Shown: positions 1-9,235, counted from the first letter of the stretch. The stretch: 64,000 nucleotides of DNA from Phenylobacterium deserti (GCF_003254705.1 NZ_QFYR01000001.1:434001-498000), one strand, 5' to 3'. The notes: generated from the sequence alone by a model not told the origin. Translations and numbers: made by a program.

Positions 1-871
1 GCCCAAGCCCCATGCGCAGGCCGACCAGCAGCACGATCAGGGCCAGGAGGGCCCGCAGCGACTCGGGCCGGAAGCGGGCCGAGGCCCGCGCGCCGTACTG
101 GGCGCCGAGGACCCCGCCGAACAGCAGCAGGGTGGCCAGCAGGATGTCGACGGTCTGGTTGCGGCCGGCCTGCAGGACGCCGGTCAGGGCCGTGGTGATG
201 ATGATCTGGAACAGGCTGGTGCCGACCACCACGCCGGCCGGCATTCGCAGGATGTAGACCATGGCCGGGACCAGGACGAAGCCGCCGCCGACGCCCATGA
301 CGGCCGACAGGATGCCCACGAAGGCGCCAAGCAAGGCTGGAGGAATGACGCTGATATACAGACGTGAGCGCGGGAAGCGCATCTTCAGCGGCAGGCCGTA
401 GAGCCAGGGCGGGCGGCGGTCGCGGCGGGGCGGCGGGGGCTCATTGCGGCGCCGGCGGAGCATGGCTGACAGGGACTCCATCAGCATGAGCCCGCCGATA
501 ACGCCCAGGAAGATGAGGTAGGACAGGGCGACTACGAGGTCGGCCTGGCCGAGCAGACGCAGCCAACGAAACAGTTCGACGCCGACCACCGAGCCGACCG
601 CGCCGCCGGCCGCCAGCACCGCGCCCATGCGAAAGTCCACGGCCCGCTTGCGGCCGTAGGCGATCACGCTGGACATGGAGGAGGCGGCGACGTGGTTGGA
701 CATGGAGCCCACGGCGACGGCCGGAGGGATGCCCAGGAAGACCAGTACGGGGGTCATCAAGAACCCGCCGCCGATGCCGAACAGGCCGGAGATGAAGCCC
801 ACCAGCGCGCCCAGCGCCACGATCAGCGGCGCGTTCACCGACACCTCGGCGATGGGCAGGTACAGGTCCAA
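1..871 (-). CDS. TauE/SafE (TSUP) family permease, 3' end outside window
   Basis: This gene encodes an inner-membrane permease of the TSUP family, whose members export sulfite, sulfoacetate or related organic anions. The substrate here is unknown. The first 290 residues are inside the window and the frame is still open at base 1. The sequence starts LYLPIAEVSVNAPL, then shows the glycine-rich first repeat GLFGIGGGFLMTPVLVFLG and the following VGSMSNHVAASSMSSV. Further hydrophobic segments are split by an Arg/Pro-rich cytoplasmic loop (RRRRNEPPPPRRDR). The start is taken as TTG at 871 because an in-frame TGA lies two codons upstream and AGAGG precedes it. It lies 41 bases downstream of podJ on the same strand and may be co-transcribed. 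Confidence 0.85.
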   Translation of the reverse strand, partial: MDLYLPIAEVSVNAPLIVALGALVGFISGLFGIGGGFLMTPVLVFLGIPPAVAVGSMSNHVAASSMSSVIAYGRKRAVDFRMGAVLAAGGAVGSVVGVELFRWLRLLGQADLVVALSYLIFLGVIGGLMLMESLSAMLRRRRNEPPPPRRDRRPPWLYGLPLKMRFPRSRLYISVIPPALLGAFVGILSAVMGVGGGFVLVPAMVYILRMPAGVVVGTSLFQIIITTALTGVLQAGRNQTVDILLATLLLFGGVLGAQYGARASARFRPESLRALLALIVLLVGLRMGLG

Positions 872-912
872 TCCTCAGCGCCTCTTGAAGGCGCCGCCGG
901 CGCGGACGCCGG

Positions 913-3663
913 TCAACGCGTGAAGACGGAGAGCCGCGAAACGGTCGACGGATCGAGCGCGCCCGTGGCGGCCAGACCCTGATCGCGCTGATAAGCGGCG
1001 ACTGCAAGCTTCAGCTTGTCGTTGGCCGCGCCGTCAGCCGGACCCTTGTAGTACCCGAGCCGGCCGAGGATGCGCTGGGCCTGGGCCACCGTGCGGGTGG
1101 AGGTCCGTGCCGCGCCGGCATTGCCGAACCGGCCTGCCAGGGACTCGGCCGCGGCGATCTGCGCCGGGGTGAGCTTCTTCTCCAGGGCCAGCGCGCTTTC
1201 GCGGGCGGCCACGTCGCCGCTGGCGGCGGCGATGGAGAACCACTTGTAGGCCTCGGGGTAGTCCAGCGGGACGCCGCTGGCCGACTGATAGATCAGGCCG
1301 AGATTGTACTGGGCGTTGACCACGCCGCGGTCGGCCGCCTTGCGGAACCAGCTGACGGCGCCGGGCAGGTCCTGCGGGCCGCCAAGGCCGCGGTAGTAGA
1401 GCAGGCCGAGGTTGTACATGCCCTTGGTGTCGCCGGCCTGGGCGGCGCGCTGGTACCACCGGCGGGCTTCGGTCAGGTTCTGGACGACGCCGTGGTCGCC
1501 GCCCTCGTAGAGCTGGCCGAGGTAGGTTTGGGCCGGCGCGTGGCCAGCGTCGGCCAGGGCCTTGATCTTGGCCAGGGAGCCAGGCTGGCCGGCGTCGAGA
1601 CCCTGAACCGCCTTGAGGAAGCTTTCCACGAAGGCGTCGGAGGCGGCCTGCGGCGCGCCGACGGGCGCGCGACGGGCTTCCGGAAGGGCGGCGTTCTCGC
1701 CCGGCTGCGGGCTCATGGGGCCCATGGGGGTCGGCGTCAGGGCGACGGCGGCGCGCGGAGCCGAGTGGATCGAGCCGTTGGCCAGCTGGTCCAGCGAGGG
1801 ACCGGACTCCGGCGGGCCTTCGATCAGCATCACGCCGGCCGCGCCCACGGTCATGAAGGCGGCGACGCCAGCCACCATGAGGGCGGTCTGAAGGGTGGTG
1901 TTAGGCGCGCGGGGCTTGAGGCCGCCGAACATGCCCGGTTGGGTCTTGCCCGTGGTGCGCCAGGTGGCCTTGGCGCGCGCCTGCAGGCGTTCCGGACGCT
2001 CGGCCGGCGTAGCGGCGCGGGCGGCGGCGCGCGCCTGCTCGATCACCTCGCGGGTGGAGAGCGGACGCGGATCTTCCGCACGGGCCGGCGGCTCGGGCTG
2101 GTCGAGGCCGAACAGGTCCTCTTCCGGCTCTGGGATGGGCGCGAAGCCATGGCTTTCCGGCTCCTCGCGGAAGCTCGGACGCTCCATGACCGGCGGCGGG
2201 AGATCCTCGTCGTCATCGGCCGGTTCGGCGCGGGAGAAGAGGTCCGGACCGAAGGCGGCGGCCGAGGGCGCAGGCGGCGGCTCGGCGCGGCTCTGACCCG
2301 CTTCGGCCAAGCGCTGCTCGAGGCGGTCGCGGGTCTCTTCCAGCAGGCGGGCGGTGCGCTCCTCGCTTTCACGGATACGCACGGCGAGGTCGTCGGAAGC
2401 GCGTTCGTTACGCTGTTCGATCCGCTCGGTGACCCGGGCGACCTGCTCGCCCACGTCGTCGATGGCCTGGGCCGCGCGGCGCTCGGAAGCGATCATCCGC
2501 TCGGTGAGGCGCTCGGTGATCTTGCCGATCTCGCCGCCCAGACGCTCCAGCGCTTCGGCCTGCACCTGCTCGGCGCGGCCGAGCCGCTGTTCCACGGCGC
2601 CGGCGATGCGTGCCATCTCGCCGCCCACCTGGGCGATGGCTTCGGCGCTGCGCTCTTCCGAGGTCTGGAGGCGACGGTTCACCGCCTCGGCCATGGTCAG
2701 CACTTCATGGCCCATGCGCTGGATGGCCTGGGCCGAGCGCTGCTCGGCGGCGGCGACCTGAGCGGCCAGCTCGGCGAACCGTTCGTCCACCCGGCCGGCG
2801 GAGGTCGACTGGAGGCGGCGAGCGATTTCCTGCCGCGCCTGTTCGACCTGACCGCTTAGGGTGTCAGCCAGAGCCTGCAGACGTTGCTCGGCGGCGGTGG
2901 GACCCGCGCCTTCCACCGTGCCGACGCGGGCGTCGAGCGCGGCCAGCGAGCCGCGCAGGCCCTGCAGGGCGTCGGCGGTCCGGGCTTCAGCATCGGCCAG
3001 GCGAGCGCCCAGCCGGCTGACGACCTGCTCGATCAGGGCGGCGGGATCGGCCTGCTCGGCGCGCTGCAGGCGGCTTTCCAGCGCGGTCAGGGCTTCCCGC
3101 GTGCGCGCATCGCCATCGTAGACGTGGTTGGCGACACGGGTGACGGACTGTTCGAGGACGCGCAGGGCCTCGGCGGAACGCGGTCCTGCCGGCTCGGCCT
3201 CCATACGGCGCAGGCGCTCTTCCATGCGCGCCTGCTCGGAGCCGACGCGATCGACAGCGGTCTCAAAGCGCGTGGCCACGGCCACATGCTCGCGCTCGGC
3301 CGCCTCGATGCGGGCGACAGCCTGACGGACGGAATGCTCGACGCCGGAGATGGCCAGGCCCGTGCGGGTCTCGGACGCTTCGATCCGGTCAGTCAGCCGA
3401 TCCAGCGCATAGGCCACCCGGGAGAAATCGTCGGGACGCGCCGCGACGGGCGCGCCGCTGACCAGCCGAGGCTCGGCGAAACTACGTTGGGGACGATCAG
3501 GCATGGCCGCCTCGGAGGACACTTCCTCCGGCATATCATCTTCCAGGATGACCCGGTTGAGCCATTCGCCCAGAGTCATGCCAGAGCGCCGAGCGAGGTC
3601 CTTTGCGACCTCTCGAGCCTTGGGATCGATCCCCTTGACGCTCCACGGCGCCCCCGCGCTCAT
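913..3663 (-). CDS. podJ: PodJ-type polar organelle development protein
   Basis: The product is a 916-residue bitopic scaffold protein. PodJ in Caulobacter marks the new (flagellar) pole and recruits pilus, holdfast and chemotaxis factors. The N-terminus carries the signature SVKGIDPKAREVAKDLARR, then TLGEWLNRVILEDD. Residues about 80-460 are heptad-rich coiled coil, and about 465-590 are an acidic, proline-rich linker. One membrane segment lies at about 590-615 (ALMVAGVAAFMTVGAAGVML). The periplasmic part has SEL1/TPR-like repeats (about 700-815, for example YNLGLLYYRGLGG and YNLGLIYQ) and a C-terminal peptidoglycan-binding domain (about 853-912). This order matches C. crescentus PodJ, which is slightly longer. 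The start at 3663 follows AGGAG and matches the family N-terminus; an in-frame ATG at 3699, also with AGGA, would add 12 residues. Confidence 0.93.
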   Translation of the reverse strand: MSAGAPWSVKGIDPKAREVAKDLARRSGMTLGEWLNRVILEDDMPEEVSSEAAMPDRPQRSFAEPRLVSGAPVAARPDDFSRVAYALDRLTDRIEASETRTGLAISGVEHSVRQAVARIEAAEREHVAVATRFETAVDRVGSEQARMEERLRRMEAEPAGPRSAEALRVLEQSVTRVANHVYDGDARTREALTALESRLQRAEQADPAALIEQVVSRLGARLADAEARTADALQGLRGSLAALDARVGTVEGAGPTAAEQRLQALADTLSGQVEQARQEIARRLQSTSAGRVDERFAELAAQVAAAEQRSAQAIQRMGHEVLTMAEAVNRRLQTSEERSAEAIAQVGGEMARIAGAVEQRLGRAEQVQAEALERLGGEIGKITERLTERMIASERRAAQAIDDVGEQVARVTERIEQRNERASDDLAVRIRESEERTARLLEETRDRLEQRLAEAGQSRAEPPPAPSAAAFGPDLFSRAEPADDDEDLPPPVMERPSFREEPESHGFAPIPEPEEDLFGLDQPEPPARAEDPRPLSTREVIEQARAAARAATPAERPERLQARAKATWRTTGKTQPGMFGGLKPRAPNTTLQTALMVAGVAAFMTVGAAGVMLIEGPPESGPSLDQLANGSIHSAPRAAVALTPTPMGPMSPQPGENAALPEARRAPVGAPQAASDAFVESFLKAVQGLDAGQPGSLAKIKALADAGHAPAQTYLGQLYEGGDHGVVQNLTEARRWYQRAAQAGDTKGMYNLGLLYYRGLGGPQDLPGAVSWFRKAADRGVVNAQYNLGLIYQSASGVPLDYPEAYKWFSIAAASGDVAARESALALEKKLTPAQIAAAESLAGRFGNAGAARTSTRTVAQAQRILGRLGYYKGPADGAANDKLKLAVAAYQRDQGLAATGALDPSTVSRLSVFTR

Positions 3664-3714
3664 CGAATCGTTCTCCTGAACTTTCCGAAGGGTACTCATC
3701 GATTCCTGGGGGTG

Positions 3715-3768
3715 TAAACGCGACGTTAACGCAAGATGTAGGGTCTGAGCCCTCTGTCCTGTGGATGT
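3715..3768. promoter_or_regulatory. Possible CtrA-like and DnaA-box-like sites upstream of podJ
   Basis: TAAA, seven bases, then TTAAC (3715-3730) matches the CtrA consensus TTAA-N7-TTAA with one mismatch. TGTGGATGT (3760-3768) matches the reverse of the DnaA box TTATCCACA at seven of nine positions. Both lie 50-105 bases before the podJ start, which suits known CtrA/DnaA control of podJ in Caulobacter. Such short degenerate sites can occur by chance. Confidence 0.35.
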
Positions 3769-3830
3769 TCCGCCCCGCCCGCAGGCGATCTCTTCCCGGC
3801 GGAGCCTAAGCCTGCGATACGGCGCCGCAG

Positions 3831-4040
3831 ATGGACCTTTTCGTGACATCCGCGATCTGCGCCGCCCTGCTCGCGCTGGCCGTGGGCGCAGGGTGGATGG
3901 GCGCGCGCCCGCCCAATCCGCACAAGGGCCCACGCCTGGTGCCCTGGCGCTTCATCATGGTGACCACGGTGGCGGTCCTGCTGATGATGGTGGTCCATCT
4001 GGTGAACCTGCTGGGCTTCACGACCGGCCAGGGCCGCTAG
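3831..4040 (+). CDS. Small two-helix membrane protein, unknown function
   Basis: This 69-residue protein has two clear membrane segments, about residues 3-24 (FVTSAICAALLALAVGAGW) and about 41-62 (FIMVTTVAVLLMMVVHLVNLLG). They are joined by a basic, proline-rich loop (ARPPNPHKGPR). It is divergent from podJ, and its last four bases overlap the stop of the convergent MprF-like gene. I do not recognise a family. Hydrophobicity, length and tight packing make it likely to be real. No strong ribosome binding site is visible, so the exact start is less sure than the frame. Confidence 0.7.
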   Translation: MDLFVTSAICAALLALAVGAGWMGARPPNPHKGPRLVPWRFIMVTTVAVLLMMVVHLVNLLGFTTGQGR

Positions 4041-5713
4041 GCGGCCTTCGGCAGCTCGGGGGCGGCCGCCTCGGACTTCTTCGGCCGCTTGGCGAGGCCA
4101 GCCATCCCGCCGGAGGACAGCAGGCCGACATCGGCCATCAGGATCGGGATCGCCCACTTGTGCGGGGCGGCGATGTAGCGGGGCTGCCAGACGGGGTCGT
4201 ATTTGTCCTTGTACCGGCGCACGCCCTGGAAGTTGTAGATCTCCTCCCCCCGCTCGAAGAGCAGGCGGCCGACCCGGGACATGATGGGGGCGAGCGGCCG
4301 GTCCTCAAGGCCAGCGAGCGGCGCCATGCCGAACTCGAAAGCTTCGTAGCCCTGCTCCCGCCCCCAGGCGATCAGCTCCACGAAGAGGTAGTCCATGATG
4401 TTCTTGGGCGCGGCGTCCGAGTAGCGCATCAGGTCCATCGAGAAGGTGGACTTGGCGGCGGTCGTCCAAAGGGTGGCGAAGGCCACCGGAACCCCTTCCT
4501 GGCGAACCAGGGCGACGGGAAACTCGGCCACATAGCGCGGCCAGAATCCACCCATGGTGAAGCCCTTCTCGCCGCCGGCGTGGTGGTCGAGCCACTGGTC
4601 GGAAATGGCCTGCAGCTCGGGCATCAAGGCCTCGACGGCCGGGCCCTGCAGGATCTCGAAGGTGGCGCCCTCCTCCGCCGCCTTGCGCCAGGCGCGGCGA
4701 AGGTTGCCGCGCTTGCGCCCATCGATGGAGAAGGTTTCCAGCGGCACGGCCGCGCTTTCACCAACCTTCTGAAGCGAGAAGCCGAGCTCCACCACCTCCG
4801 GCAGATCGTCGGCCGTGAGGCCATAGATACCCGGCCGCGCGGCATGGGCGTCGGCCAGTTCGCGGAAACGCCAAAGCAGCTCCAGCCGCTCGTCCCGCCG
4901 CCCAACAGGGGCGCCCAGCGCAATCCAGGTGCGGCCGCGGACGCCGAACATCAGGAAGCTGTCGCCGGAGCTGGAGAACAGGAAACGCTTGTCGCCCAGC
5001 AGGGCGAGGTTGGAGCTGGACTCCGCGACTTCGGCCTTGGCCAGCACGGCGCGGATGCGGGCGAACTGCGGATCTTCCTCGCCCACGACAGGCGGCGTGG
5101 CGGCGGAAGCGAACAGACGCCAGATGCCGAAAGCGAACAGGGCGATGGCTGCACCGGCCCAGGCGCGCATGGCGCGGGCGGCGTCGTCGTCGGCCATGAC
5201 CCGCCACCAGGGCCGATCGCCGTAGTCGGCATGGGTGAATGACCAGAGGCCGAGCAGGCCCACGCCCAGTACGGCGCAGAAGGCGGAGAACAGCCAGCCG
5301 GGCGTAACCTCCATCCGCGACAGGCGCGCCTTGCGCGGGAAGGCGGCCCGAAAGGGGGCGAGCACGGCGGCCAGCGCCACCAGGATCGCCGTTTCCTCCC
5401 ACACGATGCCCTTCAGCAGAGCCAGTGGGGCGGCGATCAGCAGGGCGCACATGGTGGCGGTCCAGGCGGCGTCCAGGCGAGATCGAAGGCCGAAAGCCAG
5501 CATCACCAGAGCCAGGCCCATCACGCTGGACAGGAAGTGGCTGACCTCGATCAGGTAGACGGGCGTGATCTCGATCAGGCGCACGAAGCGCATCGGAACC
5601 GAAGGCGTGGCGCCGGAGGCCAGCAGCATGATCCCCGCAGCCAGCGTCAGGGCCGCCGCAGTCAAAGGTGCAGCGGCCAGGAAAGCAGGCCTGAGATCTC
5701 TCCAGAGTCGCAT
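4037..5713 (-). CDS. MprF-like phosphatidylglycerol aminoacyltransferase (DUF2156 domain)
   Basis: The 558-residue protein has about six hydrophobic segments in residues 1-210 followed by a soluble DUF2156 acyltransferase domain (about 215-535). This is the catalytic part of MprF-type enzymes, which transfer Lys or Ala from aminoacyl-tRNA to phosphatidylglycerol. Family-typical stretches include GDKRFLFSSSGDSFLMFG, KRGNLRRAWRKAAEEG, MDYLFVELIAWG and the C-terminal NFQGVRRYKDKYDPVWQPRY. Full-length MprF is usually about 850 residues with up to 14 helices, so this copy lacks much of the N-terminal flippase part. The amino acid transferred cannot be read from sequence. It probably alters envelope charge and cationic-peptide resistance. 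Confidence 0.85.
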   Translation of the reverse strand: MRLWRDLRPAFLAAAPLTAAALTLAAGIMLLASGATPSVPMRFVRLIEITPVYLIEVSHFLSSVMGLALVMLAFGLRSRLDAAWTATMCALLIAAPLALLKGIVWEETAILVALAAVLAPFRAAFPRKARLSRMEVTPGWLFSAFCAVLGVGLLGLWSFTHADYGDRPWWRVMADDDAARAMRAWAGAAIALFAFGIWRLFASAATPPVVGEEDPQFARIRAVLAKAEVAESSSNLALLGDKRFLFSSSGDSFLMFGVRGRTWIALGAPVGRRDERLELLWRFRELADAHAARPGIYGLTADDLPEVVELGFSLQKVGESAAVPLETFSIDGRKRGNLRRAWRKAAEEGATFEILQGPAVEALMPELQAISDQWLDHHAGGEKGFTMGGFWPRYVAEFPVALVRQEGVPVAFATLWTTAAKSTFSMDLMRYSDAAPKNIMDYLFVELIAWGREQGYEAFEFGMAPLAGLEDRPLAPIMSRVGRLLFERGEEIYNFQGVRRYKDKYDPVWQPRYIAAPHKWAIPILMADVGLLSSGGMAGLAKRPKKSEAAAPELPKAA

Positions 5714-5861
5714 CCGCGCTCGGCTCCAGTGGACGGGAGGGCCTTATAGCCGATTTGCCGCGACCGCCTCCGCGACGTGAGCGTCAAACGGATGTTTGAT
5801 TTTGCTTGCCGGCCAGAGGTCGGGCGATAAGCTGCCGGCCTCGAACAGCTGGAGCAGCGCC

Positions 5862-7085
5862 ATGGCCGATTTCGGAGCCTCCGACCTCGACGCCTTCCGC
5901 ACCGAAGTGCGCGAGTGGCTGGCCGCCAACTATCCACCGGAACTGCGTGACGGCGGCGCCCCGACCGATCCGGAGGCGATCTGGGGCGGACGCAGGTTCG
6001 AAGGCTCCGACGATCCGCAGATCGTCTGGATGCGCCGGGTGGCCGAGCGCGGGTGGACCGCGCCGAGCTGGCCCAAGGAGTACGGCGGGGCAGGTCTTTC
6101 CCGCGAACAGGCGCGGATCATCGAAAAGGAGCTGGCGGCCGGCGGCTATCGCGTTCCCCTCGCCTCGTTCGGGGTCTGGATGCTGGGGCCCGTGCTGCTG
6201 GAATACGCCAGCGAAGAGCAGAAGCGCGAACACCTGCCGAAGATCGTGCGGGGCGAGATCCGCTGGTGCCAGGGCTATTCCGAGCCGGGGGCCGGCTCCG
6301 ACCTCGCCTCGTTGCAGACGCGCTGCGAGGACGCCGGGGAGCACTGGAAGATCAACGGCCAGAAGGTCTGGACCAGCTATGCCGACAAGGCGGACTGGTG
6401 CTTCTGCCTGGTGCGGACGGACACGTCCAAGAAGCACGAGGGCATCAGCTTCGTGCTGATCGACATGTCGAGCCCCGGCGTGGAGACGCGGCCGATCCGC
6501 CTGATCAGCGGCGAGAGCCCGTTCTGCGAGACCTTCTTCAACGACGTCCTGGTCCCCAAGAACAACCTGGTGGGCCGCGTGAACGGCGGCTGGGACATCG
6601 CCAAGCGCCTGCTGCAGTACGAGCGGCAGAACATCTCCGGCGGCTTTGGGGCGGGCGGCGGCGCGGGCGGCGTGGCTGGCGATCTGGCGCAGGTCGCCAA
6701 GGACTATGTCGGGACCGACGAAGAGGGCCGGCTGGAGGACGCCGACCTGCGGGCGCGGATCACCCGCAACAAGATGGACGTGCACGCCCTGCAACTAACC
6801 ATGGCGCGCATCGCCGCTGAGCAGAAGGCGTCGAACGGGCCGTCGGCCGTGACCTCCATCGTCAAGTACGCAGCCGCGAGCTTCGCCCAGGAACGCAGCG
6901 AACTGATGGTCGAGGCCATGGGAAGCCAGGGCCTGGGCTGGAGCGGCGAGGGCTTCTCGCCCGACGAGCTGCGGGCCACCCGCGGCTGGCTGCGATCCAA
7001 GGGCAACTCCATCGAGGGCGGCACCTCGGAAGTGAACCTGAACGTCATCGCCAAGCGCGTGCTTGGCCTGCCCGACCCGAAGTGA
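5862..7085 (+). CDS. Acyl-CoA dehydrogenase (first of an adjacent pair)
   Basis: The 407-residue FAD-dependent enzyme oxidises acyl-CoA thioesters at the alpha-beta bond. The three-part ACAD fold is visible: helical N-terminus with WPKEYGGAGLSREQ, the middle domain with GYSEPGAGSDLASL and KVWTSYADKADWCF, and the C-terminal bundle ending SIEGGTSEVNLNVIAKRVLG. The start at 5862 has GGAG eight bases upstream; a longer in-frame start at 5796 lacks support. The next gene, also an ACAD, begins 11 bases after the stop. Such pairs often form heteromeric dehydrogenases in which only one subunit carries the catalytic base. The substrate is unknown, possibly a branched, aromatic or sterol-like acyl-CoA. 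Confidence 0.93.
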   Translation: MADFGASDLDAFRTEVREWLAANYPPELRDGGAPTDPEAIWGGRRFEGSDDPQIVWMRRVAERGWTAPSWPKEYGGAGLSREQARIIEKELAAGGYRVPLASFGVWMLGPVLLEYASEEQKREHLPKIVRGEIRWCQGYSEPGAGSDLASLQTRCEDAGEHWKINGQKVWTSYADKADWCFCLVRTDTSKKHEGISFVLIDMSSPGVETRPIRLISGESPFCETFFNDVLVPKNNLVGRVNGGWDIAKRLLQYERQNISGGFGAGGGAGGVAGDLAQVAKDYVGTDEEGRLEDADLRARITRNKMDVHALQLTMARIAAEQKASNGPSAVTSIVKYAAASFAQERSELMVEAMGSQGLGWSGEGFSPDELRATRGWLRSKGNSIEGGTSEVNLNVIAKRVLGLPDPK

Positions 7086-7096
7086 GGTCCTGAGCC

Positions 7097-8221
7097 ATGG
7101 CCGTGCTGAGCGAAGAACAGTCGATGCTGCGGGATGCGGCGAAAAGCTGGGTGCAGGAGCAGAGCCCCGTCGGCGCGCTGCGCAAGCTGCGGGGCGACGG
7201 CGCGGGGCTAGGGTTCGATCCCGCCGCCTGGCGCGAGATGGGCCAGATGGGCTGGGCCGGCGTGGTGATACCGGAGGCGCACGGCGGCTCCGAGTTCGGC
7301 TGGCTGTCGCTGGGCCTGGTCCTGGAGGAGATGGGCCGTACCCTGGCCGCCTCCCCGCTGCTGGCGACCTCCGCCGCAGCCGCCGCCCTGACCCTGGGCG
7401 GGACGGACGACCAGAAGGCCGAGTGGCTGCCGAAGCTGGCGGGCGGCGAGGTGATCGGCGCCCTGGCGGTGGACGAGGGGCCGCATCATGCCCCCGGCAA
7501 GATCGCCCTGAAGGCTGAGCGCTCCGCCGTGGGTTGGACGCTGACCGGCGCGAAGACCTTCGTGTTGGACGGCATGGCCGCCGATCTGCTGGTCGTGGCG
7601 GCCCGGACATCGGGCCAGCCGGGCGAGGCGTCGGGGATCACCCTCTTCCTTGTGCCGGGAGACGCAGCGGGGCTGAAGCGGCAGGCGCTGAAACTGGCAG
7701 ACAGCCGGGGCGCAGCCAACATCAGCTTCGAAGGCGTCGAGGTGCGTCAGGACGCAGCGCTGGCGGGCGGTCTCGACCTGCTGGACCAGGTGCTCGACCG
7801 CGCGCGGGCGCTGCTGGCGGCCGAGATGCTGGGCTCCGCCTCGCAGGCGTTCGAGACCACCCTGGACTACCTGAAGACCCGGGTGCAGTTCGGACAGGTG
7901 ATCGGCTCCTTCCAGGCGCTGCAGCACCGGGCGGCGAAGATGTACGTGGAACTGGAGCTGGCGCGGTCGGCCGTCGAAGCGGCCCTGGCCGCGCTGGACG
8001 CGCAGGCGCCTAACGCGGCCGAGCTGGTCAGCCTGGCCAAGACCCGGGCCGGCGAGACCTTCCACCTGGTGTCCAACGAGATGGTCCAGATGCATGGCGG
8101 GATCGGCATGACTGACGAGCACGACGCCGGCCTGTACCTGAAGCGGGCCCGGGCGGCGGAAGCGGCCTTCGGTGGACAGGCTTTCCACCGCGACCGCTAT
8201 GCCCGGCTGCAGGGCTTCTAG
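7097..8221 (+). CDS. Acyl-CoA dehydrogenase (second of the pair)
   Basis: The 374-residue acyl-CoA dehydrogenase family protein is smaller and more divergent than its upstream partner. Recognisable are MGWAGVVIPEAHGGSEFGWL in the N-terminal domain, the C-terminal helical part FETTLDYLKTRVQFGQVIGS, and the closing motif MHGGIGMTDEHDAGLYLKRA. The middle domain reads AVDEGPHHAPGKIAL where catalytic ACADs usually have a conserved E-P-x-x-G-S stretch, so this may be the non-catalytic or structural partner in a heteromer. It shares an operon with the first ACAD. Its stop overlaps the convergent SDR gene stop by four bases. Confidence 0.92.
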   Translation: MAVLSEEQSMLRDAAKSWVQEQSPVGALRKLRGDGAGLGFDPAAWREMGQMGWAGVVIPEAHGGSEFGWLSLGLVLEEMGRTLAASPLLATSAAAAALTLGGTDDQKAEWLPKLAGGEVIGALAVDEGPHHAPGKIALKAERSAVGWTLTGAKTFVLDGMAADLLVVAARTSGQPGEASGITLFLVPGDAAGLKRQALKLADSRGAANISFEGVEVRQDAALAGGLDLLDQVLDRARALLAAEMLGSASQAFETTLDYLKTRVQFGQVIGSFQALQHRAAKMYVELELARSAVEAALAALDAQAPNAAELVSLAKTRAGETFHLVSNEMVQMHGGIGMTDEHDAGLYLKRARAAEAAFGGQAFHRDRYARLQGF

Positions 8222-9093
8222 AGCCAGGCGGCTCCCGCCACAGCCGTGGTCCGCACGGCGTCGTCGCTGTCGGTGGAGGCCGAGAGATCGCGGAAGCGGT
8301 CGAGCTCGGCCTTCAGGCTCATGATCTTGCCCTCGATCATCGCCAGGGCGTCGGTGCCGGCGGCGAAGCGCAGGGGCGGATTTGCCTTGTCCGCCAGTTG
8401 GACGAGCACCTTGGCGAGCTTGGCCGGGTCGCCCGCCTGGGCGTGGTTGCGCCCCTCCCAGAAGGCTTTCATCCGCGCCGACAGTTCGGCGTAGTCGGCG
8501 ATCTGGCGCGCGCCGAGCTGCAGCGAGGAGCTGTCCAGGAAGTCGGTGCGGAAGAAGCCGGGCTCGACGACGGTCACCCGGATGCCGAAGGGCGCCACTT
8601 CCTTGGCGATGGACTCCGAGAAGCCCTCAACGGCGAACTTGGTGGCGCAGTAGAGGGAGCCGCCCTCCCCGCCCAGCAGGCCGCCGACCGAGGAGATGTT
8701 GAACACATGGCCCGAGCGCTGGGCGCGCATGGCCGGCAGCACCGCGCGGGTGACGTTGTAGGTCCCGAAGACGTTGGTGTCGTACTGGGCGCGCGCCTGG
8801 GCGTCGGTGGTCTCCTCGAAGAGGCCGAGGTTGCCGAAGCCGGCGTTGTTCACCAGCACGTCGATGCGGCCGAAACGGGCCAGGGCGGCGTCGACAGCGG
8901 CTTGGGCCTCGGCTTCCTGGGTGACGTCCAACGCCAGGGACAGCAGGTTGTCGCCGTCCGGGCCGAACGCTTCCACCAGGGCCTCGCGGCGGCGGGCGGT
9001 GACGACGACCTTGGCGCCGGCCGCAAGGGCCGCTTTTGCGAACTGTGCGCCGAGCCCGCGGGCGGCGCCGGTGATGAACCAGATCTTGCTCAT
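8218..9093 (-). CDS. Short-chain dehydrogenase/reductase (classical SDR)
   Basis: This 291-residue NAD(P)-dependent oxidoreductase has a classical SDR layout: cofactor motif TGAARGLG at residues 8-15, NNAG at 82-85, catalytic Ser at about 134-135, and YCATK with Tyr148 and Lys152. Arg residues after the second strand (TARRRE) favour NADP(H). The sequence after the active site (VEPGFFRTDFLDSSSLQ) resembles the YurA/retinol-dehydrogenase-like SDR group often annotated only as oxidoreductase. It is divergent from an AraC-type regulator 143 bases away, a layout often seen when the regulator controls the dehydrogenase. The substrate is unknown. Confidence 0.92.
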   Translation of the reverse strand: MSKIWFITGAARGLGAQFAKAALAAGAKVVVTARRREALVEAFGPDGDNLLSLALDVTQEAEAQAAVDAALARFGRIDVLVNNAGFGNLGLFEETTDAQARAQYDTNVFGTYNVTRAVLPAMRAQRSGHVFNISSVGGLLGGEGGSLYCATKFAVEGFSESIAKEVAPFGIRVTVVEPGFFRTDFLDSSSLQLGARQIADYAELSARMKAFWEGRNHAQAGDPAKLAKVLVQLADKANPPLRFAAGTDALAMIEGKIMSLKAELDRFRDLSASTDSDDAVRTTAVAGAAWL

Positions 9094-9235
9094 GTAGGCC
9101 TCCTGTTTGGCGAGGTTCAGGAAACCCCGATCAGGCCTCGCGGCGGTATCCGGATCCTGGCCGCCTCTTGCACGATCCTCTCAATGCAGGTGAGAAGCGC
9201 TTGCCGCCCTGGCCTGTGCGAGCTCTGGATACGCC

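Noticed and set aside
1492-2859. Long plus-strand open frame of 455 residues opposite podJ
   Set aside because: It is antisense to a clear PodJ coiled coil, has low-complexity Gly/Ala/Arg composition and no domain. GC-rich codons of podJ keep the opposite strand open.
3761-5242. Plus-strand open frame of 493 residues opposite the MprF-like gene
   Set aside because: Shadow of a real coding frame; no recognisable fold, and it would overlap two supported genes completely.
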